Part shown: in pieces, positions 1-8,019 of the stretch
Numbering within the stretch: the stretch's first letter is position 1
How the letters are laid out: each line of letters opens with the position of its first letter
Source: Phoronis ovalis
Lineage: Eukaryota; Phoronida; Phoronidae
NCBI GenBank assembly: GCA_028565635.1
Contig: JAOXYB010037906.1
Location: 1-13,473, forward strand
Length of the DNA: 13,473 bases
Reading direction: 5' to 3'
Translations under genes and position numbers: made by a program
The notes under the pieces: generated by a model
Databases searched by the model: none
Told to the model about the DNA's origin: nothing
What the model saw: only the letters and a program-made list of their open reading frames with translations

Positions 1-159
1 ATTATTTTTCAGAATTCTAAAAATCATTATTCTAATTACTAAGATCTTGTTTTAAGTAGTGAATAAATATACATATGGGTTATTTTAATGTTTAATAAAA
101 AAGCACAATGTAAAAAATAATGGATCCAACATAAATAACATCAAAGAAAAAATATCCGA

Positions 160-382
160 AATTCTCTATAGAATTCCATAAAAAGTGACCAACTCTATAG
201 AATCCTCTATAGACTTCTATAGACCCTCTATAGAATCTCTATACACTTCTATAGAAAGTGTCCAATTCTCTATACATTCTATAGAAAGTGTTCCAATTTT
301 CTATAGAAAATCCTATAGAATTCTATAGAGCTTTCTATAGAATTCTATAGAGCTCTCTATAGAAAGCTCTATAGAATTTTTC
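160..382. repeat. Degenerate tandem array of palindromic CTATAGAA units
   Basis: About fourteen copies of CTATAGA and two CTATACA variants occur in about 220 bp, many as the perfect palindrome TTCTATAGAA or as TTCTATAGAATTCTATAG. A longer sub-repeat of roughly 33 bp, containing CTATAGAAAGTG then TCCAATT, occurs twice (about 248-300). Because the core is self-complementary the array can fold back on either strand. The right edge is abrupt: from about 383 the composition changes to a more GC-rich, non-repetitive sequence. No coding potential is seen in the array. Confidence 0.9.
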
Positions 383-822
383 GTAAGGGTTGCACATAGC
401 AGAAAACAGCTACTGCAAACCAGGGCAAACAGCAGATTTTTTAAACCCCAGGTGCATCTCGGGAGCATTATTATTACTATACACTGTTCTTCAAGTATAC
501 GTAAATGGTACCCTGATTAAACCACAGGTACGTACAGGACCCATTCTTACATCCGTTCCAACATAATACACTCCAGGAAGCATATCAAAAACTGGGAGGG
601 GATGTACAGAAATTGTTAAATGGGATGGAGATTCTTTTGAGGTTGTTTATGTTAATACATGCATTTGCGATTCTGACACGGCATAATAATTGTTAAAGGA
701 TGAAGAAAGTGCGCGCAGGTAATACGAATATTAAGTAGAAAGGGAAATATTACTAATGTGATTTTCAATTGTGACGTGTAGTTTTGAAGAAATATGCCAT
801 TAACGATATTTTGGTAAATGTA
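383..822. other. Unassigned, somewhat GC-richer segment with a short minus-strand open frame
   Basis: No confirmed gene. On the minus strand there is an open frame of 51 codons (646 down to 494) bounded by TAA and TGA, with protein-like composition (for example LPGVYYVGTDVRMGPVR). The same frame continues beyond the TGA with only one further stop (TAG) until it runs into the CTATAGAA array. It has no start codon, and an open frame this long is not statistically convincing alone. It may be an exon, a coding relic, or chance. Confidence 0.3.
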
Positions 823-1136
823 TCGGAGTCTGTTCCCCAGACGAGTCAGTCTGGCTGGCTGGCAAACCTTAAGCAGTTCATCCAGCTGGTAATGGGGAGC
901 AGCTTTGATTCTCCACATCAACATCACTAAATGATTTATTTAAGTGCGAAACTCCATGAAACAACACATTTTTTGCAAGTTTCAGCTGGCAGATAGAGTT
1001 CCCCATATTTTTGCTGGCTGGGGAATTTAAAAAAAATCAGCTGGCTGGCTAGTAGAGAACAGAGATGGCCTTCAAGCTATATTACCAAATGGTTTATCTA
1101 AGCATGAAACATGTAAAAAAATAATGGTTTGCTATA
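823..1136 (-). repeat. Left copy of a ~313-bp inverted dispersed repeat
   Basis: This stretch matches the reverse complement of 3655-3967 along almost its whole length with scattered mismatches and small indels. Shared landmarks in order from the outer end are GAGTCTGTTCCCCAGACGAG, GGCTGGCTGGCAAA, GTTCATCCAGCTGGTA, CAGCTGGCAGATAGAGTT, AACAGAGATGGCCTTC and CCAAATGGTTTATCTAAGCA. Similarity stops at the inner end near GGTTTGCT. In the right-hand copy the unit begins CTGTTCCCC and contains GGGGAACAG, so it carries its own inverted termini as in a MITE or foldback element. The short open frame across this stretch belongs to the repeat. Confidence 0.9.
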
Positions 1137-2278
1137 TAAAGCCATTTAAAAATTTATTCTTATTGGGTGCTTCTGTCATTAGTTCTTATTAATTAGCGCG
1201 GTTTTTTTATTTGCAAATATTGTGAGTGCGTGTAAGGAACGTAGTTACTTTTAAGGTACATGTATGTAAGGTTTATATTGTCTCACACTTTTAGAAATTT
1301 ATTATAAATTTACGTTAATCTCTTGAAATGTATCTCGTCTGTAACGATAACGTCTAGAAGATGCAGAATAAGTATTTTTATGCGGTAATAGATGAGAAAT
1401 AAGTTATCTAAGTGATTTTTTTTTGTTTGAGCCTTCATTAAGAAGTTGCATGTAATTAAAGGTAGATGAATATGTAGTTCGTGATTTTAACCCTTGCCTT
1501 TGCCTGTTCGAATAGTATATCTTTATTGCGTCATTGAAGAGGAATTTGCTTAGCACATCTTAATGTCATAGAAATTAGTACATGTTTATGTTATGATGTA
1601 TTAAAAAAAACAGTTTTCTTTTAATAGTCTGCCTAATAGCACATGTGCATATAATGAAAAACAATGACGAAATACTTTGTTGCTTACGAAACATGAAATC
1701 AGCAGAATTTCAATTTTTTAGAATGTGCTTTAAAAACAAAATATATTTATGTAGTCATAGACATTTGAGCTTTCTTCATGAACAGGTTTCTAATAGGGAT
1801 AGCTGTAGTGTTCATATTGCAGACATTAATTTGAAGACAAGGATAAATGAGGTTAGTTGCTTTTCTTCATAGAAGAAAGTAGTAAGTTTTATTGAATGAA
1901 TTAAGTATTTTCAAAGATTTTATAGTATTAGAGAATTTAAGAATGGAAAATGTTTCACCATCCATGTTTTATTAAATTACAAAAAAAGACTATAAAATGT
2001 CTGGATATCTTTTTAAGGTAAGTTTTCTGCTTATAGATCGTCATATTTGAGGAAGTGCTTATATTTTGTTAAATAACGAAAGATCTGTAGAATTGGGATT
2101 AATGTATTAATGTACAATGGAGTCTACTCAAGAAATTGCAGGATATATTTTTGGAGAATAAATGTAAGGCTGCTTTTCTTAGGGGATAAAAATTAATTTT
2201 AAAGGTTAATCATCTAGCTATGTTATGGTTTGTCTGGAACAATTATTGTATATTTTGATTTGTCTTGGATTAGAATTC
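1137..2278. other. AT-rich non-coding stretch; no gene seen
   Basis: I see no supported gene. A 75-codon frame at 1645-1872 (plus) has no recognisable motif. Donor-like sequences occur at about 1850 (GAG followed by GTTAGT) and about 2017 (AAG followed by GTAAGT). These could belong to 5' exons of the gene at 8020, but such short motifs arise by chance in AT-rich DNA. Confidence 0.5.
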
Positions 2279-2290
2279 GGGGGGGGGGGG
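2279..2290. repeat. G12 homopolymer
   Basis: Twelve consecutive G residues stand in an otherwise AT-rich context. Runs of this kind are length-variable and prone to assembly error. Confidence 0.95.
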
Positions 2291-2530
2291 TACTGCCATT
2301 CAAAGTCACTATATATATGTGCCGCCCAATAGGCCCCCTCAAAATTTACATGTAAAACAGCTTGCCACAACCTATAGGGTTATGGACTTGTTGCATTTTT
2401 GTCAAAAACTGGCAGAATTTCCTGACGACATGTTCACTGCTTAAGGAATCAGAATTTTCCGAATTTTATTTCTATGTCAGTCAGCATTTAATATCTCCAG
2501 AGCTGCCAAATGATCTTCCTTGAATGAATA

Positions 2531-2592
2531 TCTGGCCTGCCGCCAGATAATCCCAGTCCGTAAAATATAATATATCGGGTAGTAACTACCCG
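2531..2592. repeat. Two adjacent short inverted repeats
   Basis: TCTGGC (2531-2536) pairs with GCCAGA (2542-2547). CGGGTAGT (2576-2583) pairs perfectly with ACTACCCG (2585-2592) around a single A, and the AT-rich flanks extend the symmetry imperfectly. They lie directly upstream of the LINE fragment and may mark its truncation point or an older element into which it inserted. Confidence 0.6.
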
Positions 2593-2603
2593 GAATATAT
2601 CGG

Positions 2604-3200
2604 AAAGAAATCTCACCAAAAGCCCTCGCCCTCAAGGAGAAACTTTACAACACCATGGTACGCCCCATTCTCGAGTACGGTTGTGTTGTATGGGATCCCC
2701 CATACGTATTGTCCAGAGAAAGGCGGCCCGGTTTGTGACGGGCATAAAGCACAACCCGAATGCCGACACTCACGCCAGTGTCAGTGCCATGCTGGACGAG
2801 CTGGGCTGGGACAGCCTTAAGACCAGGCGTATCCTTAATAGGATGGTGTTCTTCCACAAGCTTCTGCAAAACCAATATGATGTCCCGACCAAATATACCC
2901 CCACAGTGGGAGACTCCGGCAAAACGGCGGACCCAATCTCACCATAAAACTCACCCCCGGCAAAAATCATTCCTTCCAAACACTACCCGTGACTGGAACT
3001 CCCTTCCCCCTCGGTTGAGGACCGTCACGGATCTCCCCTCTTTCAAGGACCAGGTCTTGGACCACCTGCGCTCCTGTGAGTCTGATACTGTGTCAGTAAA
3101 ATGTAGAAAAAAAAATTAATGACCACTCGTCAGCAGGCGTGATTTTAATGAATTGGCGTGATGCTTTTGCGTATAGCCAATAAACCAGACAAGACAAGAC
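2604..3200 (+). pseudogene. 5'-truncated, frameshifted 3' end of a CR1/L2-like LINE (reverse transcriptase C-terminus)
   Basis: Frame 3 gives KEKLYNTMVRPILEYGCVVWDP (seen in parts about 2634-2694), the typical post-catalytic motif of non-LTR reverse transcriptases, VRPxLEYxxxVWDP. A small deletion then shifts frame, and frame 2 continues with RIVQRKAARFV and ELGWDSLKTRR (about 2700-2840). A second shift near 2940 returns to frame 3 with SFLPNTTRDWNSLP and LPSFKDQVLDHLRS, ending with a stop at about 3117. The catalytic FADD-type motif and the endonuclease are absent, so the copy is truncated at its 5' side as usual for LINE insertions. The 3' end has AATAAA at 3179-3184, followed by AGACAAGACAAGAC, a short tandem tail. 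It is non-functional. The clade is less certain than the class. Confidence 0.9.
3187..3200 (+). repeat. Short tandem tail (ACAAG units) at the LINE 3' end
   Basis: AGACAAGACAAGAC follows directly on AATAAA, as in microsatellite-like tails of CR1/L2-type elements. It probably marks the 3' boundary of the insertion. Confidence 0.7.
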
Positions 3201-3654
3201 CCACAAGTTTCCAAAACAATAACTAGCCTATATCACCGCTCGTGTTGTTACATGTATATATCTCGAGGGGAAGGCACAGACAGCTGGCAAAATTCGGAAA
3301 TAAGTAAATAATACAATATAGTAAGCTAAAAACGTAATTTTTTAATAGACCACCCGTGTATCATCATTTACGTGCTCATTTAATTAAACGTCTTGCAAAT
3401 CATCACCCCTAGGACTAGCTAGGTTGTGAAGTCGCAAATGACTATATTTTTATCTTCTTACGGGCCTGGTATATTTCGGGTTGCTCCGATAGATCAAGCC
3501 CATTATTTTCTGTACGTTTTCTTTCTTCCTCTTCTTAGAATTCTTTTTCCAATTTTCAACAAGCTATATATTTCTAACATCGCGGTTATAGTTAGGGACA
3601 TGGGGGGGACATGATACTTTTTTAGTTGAGCACAATTCAGAAGTACCCCCATGG
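3201..3654. other. No gene seen
   Basis: Mixed AT-rich sequence between the LINE tail and the right repeat copy. A 62-codon frame at 3426-3614 has no recognisable motif and I do not call it. Confidence 0.5.
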
Positions 3655-3967
3655 ATACAGCAAACCAACATATTTTTTTACATATTTCATGCTTAGATAA
3701 ACCATTTGGTCATGTAGCTTGGAAGGCCATCTCTGTTCCCCACTCACCAGCAAGCTGAATTTTTTTAAATTCACCAGCCAGCTAAAATGCAGGGAAACTC
3801 TATCTGCCAGCTGATATTTGCAAAAAAGATGTTTTATGGGTTTTCGCGCTTATATAAATCATTTAATGGTGTTGATGTGGGGAATTAGATCTGTTCCCCA
3901 CTACCAGCTGGATGAACTGTTTAAGATTTGCCAGCCAGCCAGACTCGTCTGGGGAACAGACTCGATG
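3655..3967 (+). repeat. Right copy of the ~313-bp inverted dispersed repeat
   Basis: This is the reverse-complement partner of 823-1136, with the same landmarks in mirrored order and ending CGTCTGGGGAACAGACTCG. Both copies keep the same end outward, so the pair could be the long terminal inverted repeats of one element of about 3.1 kb with the LINE inserted inside, or two independent insertions of one family. Target-site duplications are not obvious: the flanks read ATCG on the left and GATG on the right. Confidence 0.9.
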
Positions 3968-5459
3968 AGTGCTTCCGACAATTCAAAAGATTGTAATGTA
4001 CTGGGGATATACTTGATATTCAACACCGTTCAATAACGTATTTCCATTCTAAACGGGAAAGAATAGCTATTGTACTGCTTTGTGCACCATATGTTATTTT
4101 TGGCAATTTTTTATTAGTATAAAATATAACAAAACGAATATTGACCGTTTTATGTCTATATCAGATCTCGGGGGCAACTCCCGGGAGGCTGCCTCAAAAC
4201 GTTTACCATTTGACAAGAACTGTCCAGCTTCAAAAATATACGATTTTCAAAGGCAATGACGTTTTAGCTGCTTTTAAAAATACAAGAAGTAATAAAAATC
4301 ACGTAGTTCTATTGTATACCGTATTAAGGATAGTTTATAACTGACTCAGACGGCTCAGACTAATAAATATGTATACAAGTTTTCTAAAATGTTGATCTTC
4401 GGATATAAAACAATTAACACATAATGTATTTTTTTTTCTATCAAAAAAAGTAAAATAACTTTGCTCTTACTAGCTTTGAAGGGATCCTCAATAAAAGTGA
4501 TATAAAAACTGCAATGTTTTATTTCTGAAGATCGCTGGCTGTGAAAAAAGTAGTTCCCCGAGTACAATGTTTCGAGGGTATTGTTATGTTGACAAGGTTA
4601 AAAAGTTGAATTGCCTTGTGGTAACTCTCTGACTTGACAAATTCTCAGGACGACTTGCTTAATAGTTATTTTAAAAGGTAAGACTATATACTATACATTA
4701 CAATCCAAGCTTCGTGTCTGAAATTTATTGTTTTAATATATATTTGGTAAATGGGCTTCATGATATTTCAACAAATAATGTAAATGAAGCCCTTTCGAGA
4801 TATACCTGGTTCAGAAGTGCGTACATGTATTTCCTTGAATATAATACAAATTGCCTCTCAATGTTTCTGACAGTGAAAGATTTAGTGTCTTTCATAGTTT
4901 TATGTTATTAATGTAAACATGTTAACTTACCCGTGAATTAAAGGATATTTACATCTTTTCCAATTTAACAAACAAGACCTCGTTATGAGCTGCTTAAAAA
5001 TAATTATCATGAATAAATATCCTAAAACAATAGTAATGAACCACAATGTTTCCAGAGGCACTGCTGTGTTGAACTGAAATAAGAGTATCCCAAAATGGAT
5101 AAACAAGATTTTTACCTACTCATTTTTTCATCACAAAATTAAGTGAAAAGTCAAAATGGCAAATAGATATATTTGAAAATGTGCTTATTTGAATTTGTCT
5201 TCTAGCTAATTTCAGTTATAGCTAAATAGTTCGTCCTCAGAATGAAGCTCTTGCATGGAGCTTCCGCCCCGTGTGTTATTGCCGTAAGGAATAAGAAAAT
5301 TTCTGGGATTTTTACAGGATTTGGCATGTTTCAAAAATAAGTTGACTTGCAGAAAACGTTGTGTGTTGATTGAATTATAACTGTTAGTAAGTGTTCCGCT
5401 AAATAGTTTCAAATTCTATATTCAAATCAGGGTTTTAAGTAACACACCAATGTTGAGTG
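3968..5459. other. AT-rich non-coding stretch; no gene seen
   Basis: Several 65-72 codon frames on both strands have no motif and low-complexity, AT-driven composition. A short GC-rich palindrome, CTCCCGGGAG, lies near 4179-4188. Donor-like AAGGTAAGA is present near 4676. Nothing here supports a gene call. Confidence 0.5.
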
Positions 5460-5492
5460 ATAATAATAATAATAATAATTTATTATTATTTA
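5460..5492. repeat. (TAA)n followed by (TTA)n microsatellite; 3' tail of a minus-strand element
   Basis: About six TAA units run directly into TTTATTATTATTTATTC, so the two halves can pair as a hairpin. Read on the minus strand it is AATGAATAAA followed by TAATAAT and then repeated ATT, i.e. a polyadenylation-like signal followed at once by a short tandem repeat. That matches the 3' end expected for a retrotransposed sequence whose body lies to the right on the minus strand. Confidence 0.8.
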
Positions 5493-5639
5493 TTCATTGA
5501 CGAACTGAAAATCTTACAGAATTCAGAACAGAAGAAAAGCACGCAAACATTCAATACAAACTTAATACTATACAAAAAAGTCGTGCAAACTAAGTATACA
5601 TTCAATAGAAATTATTACAAATCTTCAAAACTAATTAAA

Positions 5640-6870
5640 AATCAATGCTATGATAAGCATTTTTGTTATTGATATGAGGTATAATATAATATAGTACATG
5701 AACTCAATAATTTCTTTACCTATAATTTTGTTTCCTAATTTTTTAAAGTCGGATAAACCTTTATTTGTAGTGTAATTGATTGGTAGTTTGCATCTACTAA
5801 AACATGAATTGGGAGTTTATCAACTATAATGGTAGAGACGGTAGAGACGGTAGAGACGGTAGAGACGGTAGAGACGGTAGAGCCATGAGATAAGTCTGTT
5901 TCTTATGCGTATCCGATGGTTTGATAAAATCACTTAAAGTATAATCTGCACTACATAAATATTTCTTTCCTCCTACTTTCTTCTCTCTTTGTGTACAAAA
6001 ATCAGATAATTTATATTCTTTTCTTTTTTTATTCTTGACAAACTTGTTGATATTGTTCCAGTCTGAATAAATCCATCGGTTAGTGTTCCGTACTTTCTCA
6101 ACTTACGTCTGGGCTTAACCAAAGTCAATTTTTGTTAGGTTCCTTCAACTTAACAAGAGCGAAATAATTACGTCAATAAACGTTTGCCTTCCTCTCTGCG
6201 AGATCCATCGTTGCCTACCGGTCTATTCTATCATGATGACTCATTCTGAATAGATATCGCCAGGGAGCTTGCTTTTTGCTCAGCGGATTATAGATAAACT
6301 CAGGAAGGAGAATGTGTGCGATCGAATCACTACCCATTTAGTCCACTGTATATTTATTATAATTGTAAGCTGTAATTTGATTGGTGTTAAATTTATACAG
6401 AAATATTTAATAAAAGGGATTATCGTTCTTCTGCTTTTCAAGATCATAAACAAAAAGCCACTCGTTAGTTAAGAAGGTACTAAACACTAACGGATATGGT
6501 TCATTCAGAGTGATATTGTTCCAAAGCTCTACCATGTCGTTATTTGCTTTCATCTAATACTCCATCATATATACTGCTTTAAAATATTAGGCTAAATAGG
6601 AGCCTCCTAGAAATGTGATAGAACAGAACAGTGCCATTACATTATCACAAATTCTTGAATATAATCCTAATTCACGTAGTTTTTATATCCTGCTTGTCTG
6701 TCATTGCGGGGAATAACTTTTCCAAGAAAACATTGCGATCTTTCTTATCCTAAAAGGGAGCTAATTCCTATCGTTTAACATCTACGTTAGTGTCAGGCAT
6801 TGATTCAGTAATTGTTATTATCTATACCTAAAGCATTCAAAGTTTGAGAAACATTTTTATTTGTTAAGTT
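5640..6870 (-). pseudogene. Decayed protein-coding sequence, unrecognised family
   Basis: On the minus strand, protein-like segments succeed one another in order, interrupted by stops and single-base frame changes. From the 5' side they include LTNKNVSQTLNALGID (about 6820-6870), NVFLEKLFPAMTDKQDIK (6682-6735), LGLYSRICDNVMALF (about 6625-6672), a 48-codon open frame 6410-6553 with ELWNNITLNEPYPLVF, PEFIYNPLSKKQAPWRYLF (about 6247-6303), LVKPRRKLRKYGTLT (about 6079-6120), then a clean 92-codon frame 5827-6102 with KKYLCSADYTLSDFIKPSD, and CKLPINYTTNKGLSDFKKL (about 5738-5792). One frame change coincides with the T5 run at 6680-6684. I do not recognise the family. It could be an old mobile-element or virus-derived gene or a host pseudogene; some breaks may be introns. 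That it was coding is inference from composition and frame continuity. Confidence 0.45.
5831..5882. repeat. 9-bp tandem repeat GGTAGAGAC, nearly six copies
   Basis: Five perfect copies of GGTAGAGAC and a partial sixth (GGTAGAGCC). The unit is a multiple of three, and on the minus strand it lies in frame with the 92-codon frame of the relic, encoding repeated Leu-Pro-Ser just before that frame's stop at 5824-5826. The near-perfect identity of copies indicates a recent expansion compared with the decayed sequence around it. Confidence 0.95.
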
Positions 6871-7109
6871 TAAATTTTCCGTTATATATTTTATTATGTG
6901 ATAGAAAAATATTTAATAGATTTATTTTAGTGTTACTTAAAATAATTAAGTCATTACTGATACTTCAGATATTTTGTGTTATTCTAATCAAGTCATTTAG
7001 AATCAGTTTAAAAGTAATTCTAATGTTAATATTTCAAGCTGTTCAAGTTATAATATAAGTCTGTTAGAATCATTTTAAAGTTATTTTAAGATAACATTTA
7101 AGTTTTAGT

Positions 7110-7450
7110 TCATTTCCTTTTTTCTTTCCCTTGTTCCCTTATCATTTTCTCGTAGTCAATAAAGAAAAAGAACTGTTTCCCTTGTTTTAATAAAGAAAAG
7201 AAAACCCTAGTTTGAGTCTTGAGATCACAAATTTGGAACCGAATAAGAAAAAAATAAACATTTCCGGTTTTTTGATTTGGAGCCGAGTAAGGGAAAGGGA
7301 ATCATTTCCTTTTTCTTTATTCGATTTTGAGTCGAACAAGGAAATAAGAATAATTTTATTCATTTTTGATCTGAATAAGGAAAAGAAATTATTTCCTTTT
7401 TCCTTATTCGATTTTGAGAACTCCAATTTTGATCTGAATAAGGAATATGG
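7110..7450. repeat. Degenerate block of purine-/pyrimidine-rich inverted and direct repeats
   Basis: The block alternates purine-rich GAATAAGGAAA-type and pyrimidine-rich TTTCCTTTTTCCTTATTC-type segments separated by variants of GATTTTGAGTCGAA or TTTTGATCTGAATAAGG. The clearest hairpin is 7373-7409: GAATAAGGAAAA pairs with TTTTTCCTTATTC around a loop of about 10 nt. Frames crossing the block on both strands are open only because the repeats are low in stops and encode low-complexity Lys/Asn/Glu/Phe/Ser peptides, so I do not call them genes. Confidence 0.75.
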
Positions 7451-7973
7451 AAAATTTCTTATAGTTTTCTCAATATTGTAGACATTCGTAATTTTTTTTA
7501 TTCGTGCTCACAGAATGTTTTTCACCATTACCCACTTTTATCGAGTACACGATTTGATCTGCATATAGCACTATGTGATTTTATATACCCTTTAGTAAAA
7601 ATGGTTCTACATTTAACAATTCTGATGTCGTGCATATTACAGTACAAATTAAACCATGCAACCTTAGTTTAAGGAGCATAGAACAATATTTTATAACTGA
7701 TGTCATATATGTTTTCATTTAGATGCTAAAAATCCGCGAACATATTCAGAAAAATCGTTTGAAATGTTTGAAAACTTTATCTCAGGTTGATATTCATGAA
7801 ATAAAAGTATTGCAAACAAACAAAACGTGAAAAGTCGAGGTTTTCTATCACATATTTACTTCATAGAATACTTTGATTTTTTAACATTATTAATTTTGCA
7901 CAATCAAGCTTTTTGTGACTCTGTGGAACACTGTGTGGTGTGAAGGAAAATGAAAAACATTTTACAAATTGCA
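7451..7973. other. Presumed upstream region or intron of the 8020 gene
   Basis: No open frame of note. The sequence is AT-rich, without a convincing TATA or initiator context that I can tie to a start site. If the acceptor-like site at 7990 is used, this is the 3' part of an intron. Confidence 0.4.
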
Positions 7974-7990
7974 ATCTATTTTAATTTTCA
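7974..7990 (+). promoter_or_regulatory. Candidate 3' splice acceptor upstream of the membrane-protein start
   Basis: ATCTATTTTAATTTTCAG is a pyrimidine-rich tract ending in CAG at 7990, 29 nt before the first in-frame ATG at 8020. It would place the whole coding sequence in one exon beginning at 7991, with a short non-coding leader from one or more upstream exons. This is motif-based only. Confidence 0.5.
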
Positions 7991-8019
7991 GAATTCGTCA
8001 TCAGGCTTTCACGAAAACC

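Noticed and set aside
652-927. 91-codon minus-strand open frame
   Set aside because: Its first part is the 313-bp dispersed repeat (the same frame-like sequence occurs in the right copy), and the rest is AT-rich without motif.
3818-4036. 72-codon plus-strand open frame
   Set aside because: It overlaps the right repeat copy; the peptide shared with the left copy follows from the nucleotide repeat.
5640-6870. Idea that the relic uses a genetic code with TAA/TAG as glutamine
   Set aside because: Several breaks are TAA or TAG, but there are also TGA stops and real frame changes, and the other relics and the intact gene use ordinary stops.
7187-7481. Overlapping open frames on both strands with repeated Lys/Glu/Asn/Phe peptides
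   Set aside because: They mirror each other because the DNA is made of inverted repeats; low-complexity translation explains them.
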